A stretch of DNA of 64,000 nucleotides from Obesumbacterium proteus (GTDB lineage: Bacteria; Pseudomonadota; Gammaproteobacteria; Enterobacterales; Enterobacteriaceae), in assembly GCF_001586165.1 (NCBI RefSeq), contig NZ_CP014608.1:3782001-3846000 (forward strand), given 5' to 3'. Positions 24,269 through 32,523 of this stretch are shown one piece after another. Made by a program: the position numbers and the translations under genes. The notes below the pieces were generated by a model that saw only the letters and a list, made by a program, of their open reading frames with translations, did no database searches and was not told where the DNA came from. How positions within the stretch are numbered: the stretch's first letter is position 1; every line of letters begins with the position of its first letter.

Positions 24269-25768
24269 ATGGACAATACCCCGAATAATAAAATTAAAAA
24301 CCCCATTCATGATTTACGTTCCGCGCTGGATTTTCTAGCCACACAGCCCGGCGAATTAGTCTCGACCGACGTTGAGGTCGATCCGTGTGCTGAACTGTCT
24401 GGCGTGTATCGCTACGTGGGCGCAGGTGGAACCTGCCTACGCCCAACGCGTAAAAATGGCCCAGCCATGGTGTTCAACAAAATTAAAGGATTCAACGATA
24501 TTAGCGTCGCCATTGGTTTGAATGGTTCACGCAGTCGCGTAGGACATTTTCTCAACTGCGAACCAGAAAAACTGGGGCATCTGCTGAGAAACTCGGTGAA
24601 AAATGCCGTGACACCCGTGACGGTGGGTGCTGATAAAGCACTGTGCCAGCAGGTGATTCATTTCGCCGACGATGCAGATTTTGACCTACGCAAACTGCTG
24701 CCAGCACCAACTAACACCGAAGAAGACGCCGGTCCGTATATCACCATGGGGCTGTGCTACGCCTCCGATCCCGACACGCATGAATCTGACATCACCATCC
24801 ATCGCCTATGTGTGCAAAGCCGCGACGAGCTTTCGATGTGGCTCACACCCGGTCGCCACATCGATGCCTTCCGCATGAAGGCTGAAGCGCAGGGAAAACC
24901 ATTACCGATTTCAATCAGCATTGGGGTCGATCCCGCAATTGAAATCGCCGCCTGCTTTGAACCCCCAACCACGCCGCTTGGCTTTGACGAACTGAGTATT
25001 GCGGGTGCCCTGCGCGGCCACGCTGTTGAGATGGTGCAGTGCAAAACCATCAATGAAAAAGCCATTGCCCACGCCGAGATTGTGATTGAAGGCGAACTCT
25101 TGCCCAATGTACGGCTGCGTGAAGATCAAAACACCAATACCGGCAAGGCAATGCCTGAATTTCCCGGCTATACCGGTGCGGCCAAAGACGCGCTGCCGGT
25201 CATTAAAGTCAAGGCCGTGACCCATCGCTTCAACCCTATCTGGCGTACCACCATTGGGCCAGGCGAAGAGCATGTAAATATGGCGGGTATACCCACCGAA
25301 GCCAGCATTTTAGATATGGTTGAACGCGCCATGCCGGGCAAACTTCTCAACGTTTTTGCCCACTCCGCTGGCGGGGGAAAATTACTGGCGGTGATGCAGT
25401 TTAAGAAAAGCGCCGCCGTAGACGAAGGTCGCCAACGGCAAGCTGCGTTGCTGGCTTTCGCGGCGTTCTCTGAGTTGAAGCACATCATTTTGGTGGATGA
25501 AGATGTGGATATTTTCGACAGCGACGACGTGATGTGGGCAATGCAAACGCGCTATCAGGGCGATGTGGATACCGTTTTCATTCCCGGCGTTCGCTGCCAT
25601 CCGCTCGATCCTTCACAGATGCCAGACTACAGCCCCTCCATTTTGCAAGAAGGGATGTCATGTAAGACCATCTTTGACTGTACGGTTCCGTTCCATTTGA
25701 AAGCCCACTTCGAACGCTCTCGTTTCAAAGAGGTCGATGTGAAACGCTTCTTGCCTGATTTTAAATAA
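24269..25768 (+). CDS. UbiD-family non-oxidative aromatic acid decarboxylase (AroY/LpdC-like)
   Basis: The 499-residue product is a prenylated-FMN-dependent decarboxylase. It carries ELSGVYRYVGAGGTCLRPTRKNGPAMVFNKIKG near the N-terminus, LLPAPTNTEEDAGPYI, and TIHRLCVQSRDELSMWLTPGRHID. ELLPNVRLREDQNTNTGKAMPEFPGYTG and ILVDEDVDIFDSDDVMWAMQTR complete the pattern. These are closest to AroY protocatechuate decarboxylases and LpdC gallate decarboxylases, not to UbiD of ubiquinone synthesis. The start is ATG 24269; the longer frame overlaps the lysR promoter. No ubiX-like flavin prenyltransferase or lpdD-like subunit lies beside it, so cofactor must come from elsewhere. Confidence 0.88.
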   Translation: MDNTPNNKIKNPIHDLRSALDFLATQPGELVSTDVEVDPCAELSGVYRYVGAGGTCLRPTRKNGPAMVFNKIKGFNDISVAIGLNGSRSRVGHFLNCEPEKLGHLLRNSVKNAVTPVTVGADKALCQQVIHFADDADFDLRKLLPAPTNTEEDAGPYITMGLCYASDPDTHESDITIHRLCVQSRDELSMWLTPGRHIDAFRMKAEAQGKPLPISISIGVDPAIEIAACFEPPTTPLGFDELSIAGALRGHAVEMVQCKTINEKAIAHAEIVIEGELLPNVRLREDQNTNTGKAMPEFPGYTGAAKDALPVIKVKAVTHRFNPIWRTTIGPGEEHVNMAGIPTEASILDMVERAMPGKLLNVFAHSAGGGKLLAVMQFKKSAAVDEGRQRQAALLAFAAFSELKHIILVDEDVDIFDSDDVMWAMQTRYQGDVDTVFIPGVRCHPLDPSQMPDYSPSILQEGMSCKTIFDCTVPFHLKAHFERSRFKEVDVKRFLPDFK

Positions 25769-25802
25769 TCACTGGCAGTAAATGGTGGACAAAAAAATGC
25801 AA

Positions 25803-25824
25803 AAGGCCGGTAAATACCGGCCTT
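25803..25824. terminator. Terminator between the UbiD-type gene and hybE
   Basis: AAGGCCGGTA-AA-TACCGGCCTT is a perfect 10-bp stem. On the minus strand it is followed by TTGCATTTTTTT, so it best ends the hyb operon, and it may also slow the convergent transcript. Confidence 0.75.
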
Positions 25825-25842
25825 GAATAAGATTATTGACGC

Positions 25843-26346
25843 TTACCTTTTACGCAAAAATAGCTCTCGTCGAGAAACGCTCACTGGTGTAGCTTCATCC
25901 TGCACCGGCAACGACAGCAACATCTTCAACGTATCCGCCACTAACGCCTTGCCTTCATCTGCGCTGATATGCGGTTCAATCGGCGACATCAATGAGCAGG
26001 ACAACAGCTGACCGGTTTTAGGTAATTCACCGACCATGAACGTCATGTCGCCACGCGGCAGGGAAAGCGCAATTCGCTCGCCGAGTTTGCGCAAAGACCA
26101 AACCTGATCCGGCCCCGGCAAAATCACCACGCTTAGCATCCACGGCGTTAATACCGTGCCAAGCCACTGCCCTTCATGCTGCTGCATCTCAACCGCGATC
26201 GGCATTTCGGCACGATAAAACGGCAGCGTTGCCATCTCGTCCTGCGCAATCTGTTGGTACTGTTCTACCAAAAGATCGGCAGGATTTTGCTCAAAGCCCC
26301 AAAACTCATCGGCACCAATGGCCGTTAAATCATGTTCAGAAGGCAT
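25843..26346 (-). CDS. hybE: Hydrogenase-2 assembly chaperone HybE
   Basis: The roughly 167-residue protein fits the HybE/HupJ family by position and by motifs WLGTVLTPWMLSVVILPGPDQ, LPRGDMTFMVGEL and CSLMSPIEPH. HybE binds the HybO precursor and holds back Tat export until the hydrogenase is mature. I start at ATG 26346 after AAAGGAG; it overlaps hybD by 11 bp. In E. coli hybF and hybG follow, but here a terminator and a convergent gene follow. Confidence 0.92.
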   Translation of the reverse strand: MPSEHDLTAIGADEFWGFEQNPADLLVEQYQQIAQDEMATLPFYRAEMPIAVEMQQHEGQWLGTVLTPWMLSVVILPGPDQVWSLRKLGERIALSLPRGDMTFMVGELPKTGQLLSCSLMSPIEPHISADEGKALVADTLKMLLSLPVQDEATPVSVSRRELFLRKR

Positions 26347-26833
26347 GTACCGCTCCTTTATGCTCGATTTGGCATCCATCGTTACGCAGAAGCTGGACAA
26401 TACGATCCATGGCTACAGGGATCGCCGCCTCAATCGCCGACGTCAGACCAATATGCGGCTCCAGAGACTCTGGCACCACGCCCACCAGCGTTAAGCGCTG
26501 TGGAAACTCATCGGTGAGATGTAACGCAGAAAGCACGTCGCACAGCCCGAGTTGATGCGGTGAAATTTTCCGGCTAAAAAACGCCGGAACTTCGTCGTCA
26601 CACAGCGTAATGACGCTGCCAGGTGCGCTATCGCTGAGTACCGCATCGGCCACAATCAGATGATCGCGGCTAGCCATGTACTCCATCAGCTCCATGCCCG
26701 CGGTTCCGCCATCCATCAGCTCAACGCCCTCAGGAAAACGGAAATCGCGTTCTAGGCGCTCAACGATACGCACGCCAACCGCCTCATCGCTGAGCAATAG
26801 GTTGCCAATACCTAAGATCAGCGTATTCATCAC
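26336..26833 (-). CDS. hybD: Hydrogenase-2 maturation endopeptidase HybD
   Basis: The 165-residue nickel-dependent protease of the M52 family begins MNTLILGIGNLLLSDEAVGV, whose Asn/Glu region binds the nickel of the HybC precursor. DGGTAGMELMEYM carries a further metal ligand. It removes the C-terminal extension of HybC after nickel insertion. The double Met at the start overlaps the hybC stop by 4 bp. Confidence 0.94.
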   Translation of the reverse strand: MMNTLILGIGNLLLSDEAVGVRIVERLERDFRFPEGVELMDGGTAGMELMEYMASRDHLIVADAVLSDSAPGSVITLCDDEVPAFFSRKISPHQLGLCDVLSALHLTDEFPQRLTLVGVVPESLEPHIGLTSAIEAAIPVAMDRIVQLLRNDGCQIEHKGAVHAF

Positions 26834-28533
26834 AGCACCTTAACCTTGGTCACTTCGCCACCGCGCGTGTCGACCACGTGCACCGCACAAGACATGCATG
26901 GGTCGAAGGAGTGCACGGTGCGCACTACTTCCAACGGTTTTTCGATATCTTCGATAGGCGTGCCGATGAGCGCTTGCTCATACGGGCCCGGCTCGTCGTT
27001 AGTGTTACGCGGACCGGAGTTCCATGTAGAAGGCACAACCGCCTGATAGTTTTCGATCTTGCCGCCTTTAATCACGATCCAATGCGAAAGCATGCCGCGC
27101 GGCGCTTCTTCAAAACCGACGCCGCGATACTCTTTATCTTCCAAAATTTCAGGCTTGATAAAGGCAACGTGATCGCCTTTGCCGATGTTGTCGATCAGCG
27201 CCTGCCACTGTTGCAACAGGGTATCTTTCAGTACGCAGCACCGCACCGCACGGCCAATGATGCGTCCCATGGTGGAATGCAACTGCTCGGTTTGTAATGC
27301 TTTGCCATTCAGCGTTTTATACAGACCGTTCACTTCGTTGAAGTGTTTCACCGTATCAGGATGCTTAGCCGCCAGTTTCACCAGCAGATCGGCCAGCGGG
27401 CCGACTTCTACCACTTTGCCGTAGAAGGTTGGGGATTTAACCCATGAGTACTTACCTTCATCCTGCCAGCCGGTGTAGTTCGGTTCAGTTTTGCCTTCCC
27501 ATGGTTTCAAGATTGCATCGTCTTTATACCAAGAGTGTTTACAGCTTTCGGCAATACCGTCGATCAACCATTCATCCCGGTGGCTGGTGATTGGGCGATA
27601 GTTAGCCATATCACCATTTTCAATGTAGCCACCCGGCAACAGGAAGCTGCCGCCTTTGGCGTCAGTTGGCAGCTCAGGCACGCTTAAATAGTGCTTCGCG
27701 CCTTCGCCCAATGACAGCCATTCTGGGTAGTTTGCCGCAATAATTGCCGCATCCACTTTGTAAACCTGCTCAATGAACTCACCCAGACGTTCAATAAACA
27801 TTTTCACATACATCAAACGTTCCAGATTCAGCACGCTTGGCGCATCCAAATTGATTGGGTTAGCCACGCCACCCACGGCCAAGTTTTGGATATGTGGGGA
27901 TTTACCGCCTAAAATCGCCACCACGCGGTTGGCATCGCGCTGGCATTCAAGCGCTTGCAGATAGTGGGCAACCGCAATCAGGTTCACTTCTGGCGATAGT
28001 TTCATCGCCTTGTGGCCCCAATAGCCGTTGGCAAAAATACCCAGTTGACCACTGGCCACCAAGTCGCGGATTTTCTGCTGTACCTTGGTGAACTCTTCCG
28101 AGCTATTCAGAGACCACGTTGAAACACCTTTCAGCATGGCTTCGCATTTTTTAGGATCGGCGTTCAGCGCGGAGGTGATGTCCACCCAGTCCAGCGCCGA
28201 CAGCTGATAAAAATGCACAATGTGGTCATGGATGCTGTGCGCTGCCACGATCAAATTACGGATATGCTGCGCATTCACCGGTACTTCAGCGCCGATCGCA
28301 TTTTCCACCGCGCGCACTGAAGCAATCGCGTGAATGGTGGTACATACGCCACAAATACGCTGAACAATCATCCACGCATCGCGTGGGTCGTTACCTTTAA
28401 CAATCTCTTCCATCCCGCGCCACATGGTGCCGGATGACCAAGCCTTGGTGACTTTGCCGTTTTCAATTTCGCAGTCAATGCGTAGATGGCCCTCGATACG
28501 GGTGATCGGGTCGATAGTGATACGTTGGCTCAT
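26830..28533 (-). CDS. hybC: Hydrogenase-2 large (NiFe) subunit HybC
   Basis: The 567-residue length equals the E. coli subunit. The two Ni-Fe ligand motifs are visible: RICGVC in the N-terminal part and DPCMSCAVH near the C-terminus. Fifteen residues follow the final His and should be cut off by HybD. HybC carries the active site for periplasmic hydrogen oxidation and crosses the membrane with HybO through its Tat signal. The start overlaps the hybB stop by 4 bp. Confidence 0.96.
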   Translation of the reverse strand: MSQRITIDPITRIEGHLRIDCEIENGKVTKAWSSGTMWRGMEEIVKGNDPRDAWMIVQRICGVCTTIHAIASVRAVENAIGAEVPVNAQHIRNLIVAAHSIHDHIVHFYQLSALDWVDITSALNADPKKCEAMLKGVSTWSLNSSEEFTKVQQKIRDLVASGQLGIFANGYWGHKAMKLSPEVNLIAVAHYLQALECQRDANRVVAILGGKSPHIQNLAVGGVANPINLDAPSVLNLERLMYVKMFIERLGEFIEQVYKVDAAIIAANYPEWLSLGEGAKHYLSVPELPTDAKGGSFLLPGGYIENGDMANYRPITSHRDEWLIDGIAESCKHSWYKDDAILKPWEGKTEPNYTGWQDEGKYSWVKSPTFYGKVVEVGPLADLLVKLAAKHPDTVKHFNEVNGLYKTLNGKALQTEQLHSTMGRIIGRAVRCCVLKDTLLQQWQALIDNIGKGDHVAFIKPEILEDKEYRGVGFEEAPRGMLSHWIVIKGGKIENYQAVVPSTWNSGPRNTNDEPGPYEQALIGTPIEDIEKPLEVVRTVHSFDPCMSCAVHVVDTRGGEVTKVKVL

Positions 28534-29717
28534 ACTTTAGCTTTCCCTCGGGCCTGATAATCTTTATGTACACGTTCAAGCGATGGCAACACCGGTAAAA
28601 TCCGGATTAGCAACAAATAGGCACAGACTTCAATCGCCACAAAGCCGACTGAAATCAGAAGTTCTTCTGACGTTGGGAAATAGTGATAACCATTGCCCGG
28701 ATTGAACGCCAGCAGTGAGTAGTTCATACGCCACAGCGCAGCACCCAGCAGCATACTCAGCGCGCCAAGGAACAGCATGCGCGAATCGCGGCGGAATCTA
28801 TCCCAATGGAATACCAGCAGCGGGAAGAGCATCAGCCCAATTTCGCACCAGAATGAAATGGAATAGCGGTTCCACTGTGAGAGGTACTCTGACTTATCTC
28901 GCAGCACAATTTCCGCGAAGCGCAGCGCAACGAACAGGATCAGGAAAATATCGATAACCTGCGTCAGCCGATAGAACAGCGGTTTTTCATTCGGGCCTTT
29001 ACCTGCTAACCCAGCCTGTACCAGCGAGCCTTCAAACACCACGATGGAGAAGCCCATAATGAATGCCGTAAGCAATGAGAACACCGGCAGCAGCTCGTAG
29101 CTTTGCCATAGCGGATGAATTTTATTCCCCGCGGCAATCATCAACGATCCCATTGAAGATTGGTGCATAGTTGGCAACAGAGCGCCCAGTGCCAGAATGA
29201 AGAACATGATTTTATTCAGCCACTTCATTGGCACTTTCCAGCCAAATTTCTCCAGTACGACGGGCGCAAACTCCAGCGCCATCACGCCGATATACACCGT
29301 CATACATACCGCGGTTTCAAACAGCACCGACGACGTATTGAAGTGTCCTGGCAGATAGAAATAAGGCAGGTTCCAGTAACGGCCCACGTCAATGGTGATC
29401 GATAATCCCCCTAACGAATAACCGAACAGGCTCGCCAACAGCGCGGGACGAACCAGCGGGTGATATTCACCCCGGTTGAAAACATATACCGCCCACGCTA
29501 GCGCCCAACCGCCACAGGCAAAACCTGTACCGATCAGCAGGTCGAATGAAATCCACAGTCCCCACGGATAACCGCCGTTCAGATCGGCAACGGAGCCAAT
29601 CCCGAAGATCAAACGCTTGAGGATGAAAATGCCGCATAGCACCACGAAGGGCGCCATCACCATCACCGGCCAACTGACTAATCGGCCACCTAACGGACTG
29701 GCTTTATGTTCACTCAT
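28530..29717 (-). CDS. hybB: Hydrogenase-2 membrane subunit HybB (NrfD family)
   Basis: The hydrophobic protein of about 395 residues has around ten membrane helices and the NrfD/PsrC-type pattern beginning GGRLVSWPVMVMAPFVVLCGIFILKR. It passes electrons from HybA to menaquinone and is thought to be proton-translocating. The frame extends further to 29735, but ATG 29717 overlaps the hybA stop (ATGAGTGA) and agrees with the E. coli start MSEH/MSHD region. The men genes in this window make its likely quinone partner. Confidence 0.93.
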   Translation of the reverse strand: MSEHKASPLGGRLVSWPVMVMAPFVVLCGIFILKRLIFGIGSVADLNGGYPWGLWISFDLLIGTGFACGGWALAWAVYVFNRGEYHPLVRPALLASLFGYSLGGLSITIDVGRYWNLPYFYLPGHFNTSSVLFETAVCMTVYIGVMALEFAPVVLEKFGWKVPMKWLNKIMFFILALGALLPTMHQSSMGSLMIAAGNKIHPLWQSYELLPVFSLLTAFIMGFSIVVFEGSLVQAGLAGKGPNEKPLFYRLTQVIDIFLILFVALRFAEIVLRDKSEYLSQWNRYSISFWCEIGLMLFPLLVFHWDRFRRDSRMLFLGALSMLLGAALWRMNYSLLAFNPGNGYHYFPTSEELLISVGFVAIEVCAYLLLIRILPVLPSLERVHKDYQARGKAKV

Positions 29718-30693
29718 GATCATCATCTCCATCATGGTGGTTTTTGGTGTTACGACGGATCATGACCGACAGGCCCGTCAGAACCACCAGCGGCAAGATC
29801 ATGCCTTTATAAACGGTATGCTGAATGTGCTCAGAGCGTGCGCCGGTTGAGAGTTCAGCCAGTTTCGGCATGCCTAAGTTTTCATACGGCACCCCCGCCA
29901 GCACTAACACCTGCGTTCCACCGCCCTCTTTCTCACCGTAGACATACGGCTGATACTTGGCGAGCGGATGCAGATAGTTATCACCACCGTTCAGAGTTTG
30001 ACGCGGATAGGCATATTCAACCCCCGGTTTTGCCGCCAGACGCTTTTTGGCCTCAGCCAGCAGATCGTCACGCGTACCAAAGATAACCGCGCCGGTTGGG
30101 CAAACTTCGACACAGCCCGGCAGTTGGCCTTTGGTGATACGCTCAAGCCCTTTCTGATCGCACAGCTGGCATTTATGAATCTCACCAAACGGGTTGTGAT
30201 AGTCATATTTTGGAATGTCGAACGGACATCCCACCATGCAGTAACGACAGCCGGTACAGACGTCTGGGTCGTAATGCACGATGCCGGTTTTGGGATCTTT
30301 TTTCAGCGCTTGTACTGGGCACACCGAAACACAGTTAGGGTCGACGCAGTGCATGCACTGTTTTTTGATATAGGCGTAGCCGTTTTCGACCTGATCTTTA
30401 TTAACGCCGCTACCGTCTTGCCACACCTGAATAATGTTGTTGGTGTAAGGCGTTAATTTGTCGTTGTTAGACCACGTTTGCGGCCCGTTAGGGTTGATCT
30501 GGTTTTTGTTCAGCTTTTGACACTCGGCCACACAGGCTTGGCAGCCGACGCACAGCGTTGAGTCATACAGCATGCCGACCGCACCGGGGATCGGCGGTTT
30601 GTTTTCCACCGCCGCCTGCGCAGTACTTGATGTCACCGTGCCCGCTGCCACCGCCCCCGCAGAGGCAAACTTAAGAAAGTTTCTTCTATTCAC
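29710..30693 (-). CDS. hybA: Hydrogenase-2 ferredoxin-like electron-transfer subunit HybA
   Basis: The 327-residue protein has a Tat signal (MNRRNFLKFASAGAVAAG). Four cysteine clusters follow: CVGCQACVAEC, CMHCVDPNCVSVCP, CTGCRYCMVGCP and CQLC...CVEVCP. These bind the [4Fe-4S] centres that carry electrons from HybO to HybB in the periplasm. A single C-terminal membrane anchor (MILPLVVLTGLSVMI) precedes a histidine/aspartate-rich tail. It starts 2 bp after hybO ends. Confidence 0.95.
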   Translation of the reverse strand: MNRRNFLKFASAGAVAAGTVTSSTAQAAVENKPPIPGAVGMLYDSTLCVGCQACVAECQKLNKNQINPNGPQTWSNNDKLTPYTNNIIQVWQDGSGVNKDQVENGYAYIKKQCMHCVDPNCVSVCPVQALKKDPKTGIVHYDPDVCTGCRYCMVGCPFDIPKYDYHNPFGEIHKCQLCDQKGLERITKGQLPGCVEVCPTGAVIFGTRDDLLAEAKKRLAAKPGVEYAYPRQTLNGGDNYLHPLAKYQPYVYGEKEGGGTQVLVLAGVPYENLGMPKLAELSTGARSEHIQHTVYKGMILPLVVLTGLSVMIRRNTKNHHDGDDDHE

Positions 30694-30695
30694 GG

Positions 30696-31850
30696 TTATT
30701 CCCCCCGTGAATCGTGGTGCTCAGCATGGCTTTTCTCAGCGTTTTGGCGCTCCGACTCATGGCGCTTTTGCTGGCGACCAAGCTCACGTACCGTCATCAA
30801 GCTGACCCCAATCAGGATCCCCAAAGCGCCGCCAATCAAACCGGTCGCCGTTGGTGAAATATGCCCACCTTCACGGTTGGCCACGCCGGGTTTATCCACG
30901 CGTGGCGTTGGGTTTTCAACGTTCGCCAGTTGGAAAATCCCTTTGGTGAAACCAATGCCCTGCTCGTTACAGCCATAGCACGGATGACCAATACCGACCG
31001 GCCAGATGCCGCCGCCGATGTCACAGAATTCCAACGTTGAGCAGTTGCCGTAAGTCTCAGGGCCTTTGCAGCCGAGGTGATACAAACACCAGCCTTGGCG
31101 ATGACCGTAGTCACCAAACTCTTTGGCGAAGCGTCCGGCGTCAAAATGAGGACGACGCTCGCAGTTTTCGTGAATTAAACGTTCATAGGCAAACAGCGGA
31201 CGATGCTTGCTATCTAACTCAGGCAGCTTGCCGTAGGTGATGTAATACACCACGGTCGTCAGGAAGTTGTGCGGGTTTGGAGGGCAACCTGGGATGTTGA
31301 TGACCGGTTTACCGATGGCTTCTTCGAGGCTGACAGCACCGGTTGGATTTCCGCCGGTAGCAGGAACACCGCCCCATGCAGCACAGGAGCCAATCGCGAT
31401 AACCGCTGCCGCATCGGCAGCAGCACGGCGAATATGATCGACAATAGGTTCACCGGCAACCATGCAATAAACGCCACCGTCTTTTAACGGAATGGAGCCA
31501 TCAACGACCAGAACATATTTGCCTTTATAACGCTTCATCGCGTTATGTTTATTCTCTTCGGCTTGATGTCCGAAAGCCGCAGATAGCACCTCATGATATT
31601 CGAGTGAAATAGTATTGAGGATCAGGTTTTCAATTGTTGGGTGCGTAGCACGCAACAGGGACTCAGTACAGCCGGTACATTCTTGAGCACCAATCCAGAT
31701 AACTGGCGGTCTCTGTGGATTTGTGATTGCCGCAGCCATTTCTGCTGCCGCATTGGAACTTAGCCCTAGTGTAGCGGCCATACCCGCACACAACTTCATG
31801 AAGTCACGACGGTTCACACCGTGAGCGGATAGAAAGTTATCCTCAGCCAT
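30696..31850 (-). CDS. hybO: Hydrogenase-2 small subunit HybO
   Basis: The 384-residue protein has a twin-arginine signal NRRDFMKLCAGMAATLGLS. After it come the proximal cluster motif WIGAQECTGCTES and further cysteine ligands in IGSCAAWGG, NIPGCPPNPHN and CYGCNEQGIGF. A C-terminal membrane helix (GLIGGALGILIGVSLM) anchors the complex on the periplasmic face. It passes electrons from HybC to HybA during hydrogen uptake. It is the first gene of hybOABCDE, downstream of an FNR box. The residues match E. coli HybO closely. Confidence 0.96.
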   Translation of the reverse strand: MAEDNFLSAHGVNRRDFMKLCAGMAATLGLSSNAAAEMAAAITNPQRPPVIWIGAQECTGCTESLLRATHPTIENLILNTISLEYHEVLSAAFGHQAEENKHNAMKRYKGKYVLVVDGSIPLKDGGVYCMVAGEPIVDHIRRAAADAAAVIAIGSCAAWGGVPATGGNPTGAVSLEEAIGKPVINIPGCPPNPHNFLTTVVYYITYGKLPELDSKHRPLFAYERLIHENCERRPHFDAGRFAKEFGDYGHRQGWCLYHLGCKGPETYGNCSTLEFCDIGGGIWPVGIGHPCYGCNEQGIGFTKGIFQLANVENPTPRVDKPGVANREGGHISPTATGLIGGALGILIGVSLMTVRELGRQQKRHESERQNAEKSHAEHHDSRGE

Positions 31851-31931
31851 TCGTAGTATTCCTTAGATGCGCATTCGTCTGGCGGAATGCTTAGGTGGGG
31901 AAATGCTAAGGATTAACCCTACTGGTTGTGG

Positions 31932-31945
31932 TTGATCTTTATCAA
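31932..31945 (-). promoter_or_regulatory. FNR box upstream of hybO
   Basis: TTGAT-CTTT-ATCAA is a perfect match to the FNR consensus, centred 88 bp upstream of the hybO start. If it sits at -41.5, transcription would begin near 31897. Hydrogenase-2 is expressed anaerobically, so activation by FNR is expected. Confidence 0.7.
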
Positions 31946-32257
31946 GTTGAGAAGGATTAGTAGAAGGTCAACACCAATAATGTGAATAAAACCGATTCAG
32001 CGGAAATTAAATAGCACAAATATTCCGCAATATATTATTTTCAGAAATTGAAAATATAGATTTCCAGATTACTTTCGTATGAATTTTCTTAATTTATGGG
32101 AATACCTAAATGAGAGTAGTTTGTATTAATGACGGCAAGTTAGAATTAAACAAATTAAATTCATTTAGTTTTATTTATTAAGTTAAATAATTATTTCAGA
32201 AGCGGCGTGGAAATAGCATTCCCCTGCCAACTTTCCTTTGGCAACGAGTTGGCAAGA

Positions 32258-32515
32258 CCCCCTCCCAGCCTCCCCCCTTCACAGGGGGAGGAGCAGATTG
32301 AGGATCTTACTATCATCGCGGAACAGTTCCCTCTCCTGACAATAAAGTAGGCATTCCCCCTCCCAGCCTCCCCCTTCGCAGGGGGAGGAGCAGATCGAGG
32401 ATCTTACAAACATCATCGAACGGTTCCCTCTCCTGACAATAGCTCGAGGATCTTACTATCGTCGCGGAACGGTTCCCTCCCCTGTGAAGGGGAGGGTTAG
32501 GGTGGGGAAGGGTTT
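32258..32515. repeat. C-rich palindromic repeat cluster in the hybO-GH31 gap
   Basis: Two near-identical copies (about 32258-32344 and 32356-32441) each begin with CCCCCTCCCAGCCTCCCCC. Each continues through a GGGGGAGGAGCAGAT arm, GAGGATCTTAC and GGTTCCCTCTCCTGACAATA. A third partial copy (about 32441-32484) ends in a complementary GGGGAGGGTTAGGGTGGGG arm. A related element lies in the nuoG-nuoF gap. The rest of the 673-bp gap (31851-32257) is AT-rich with the FNR box and no gene. Confidence 0.75.
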
Positions 32516-32523
32516 AAACTGAC

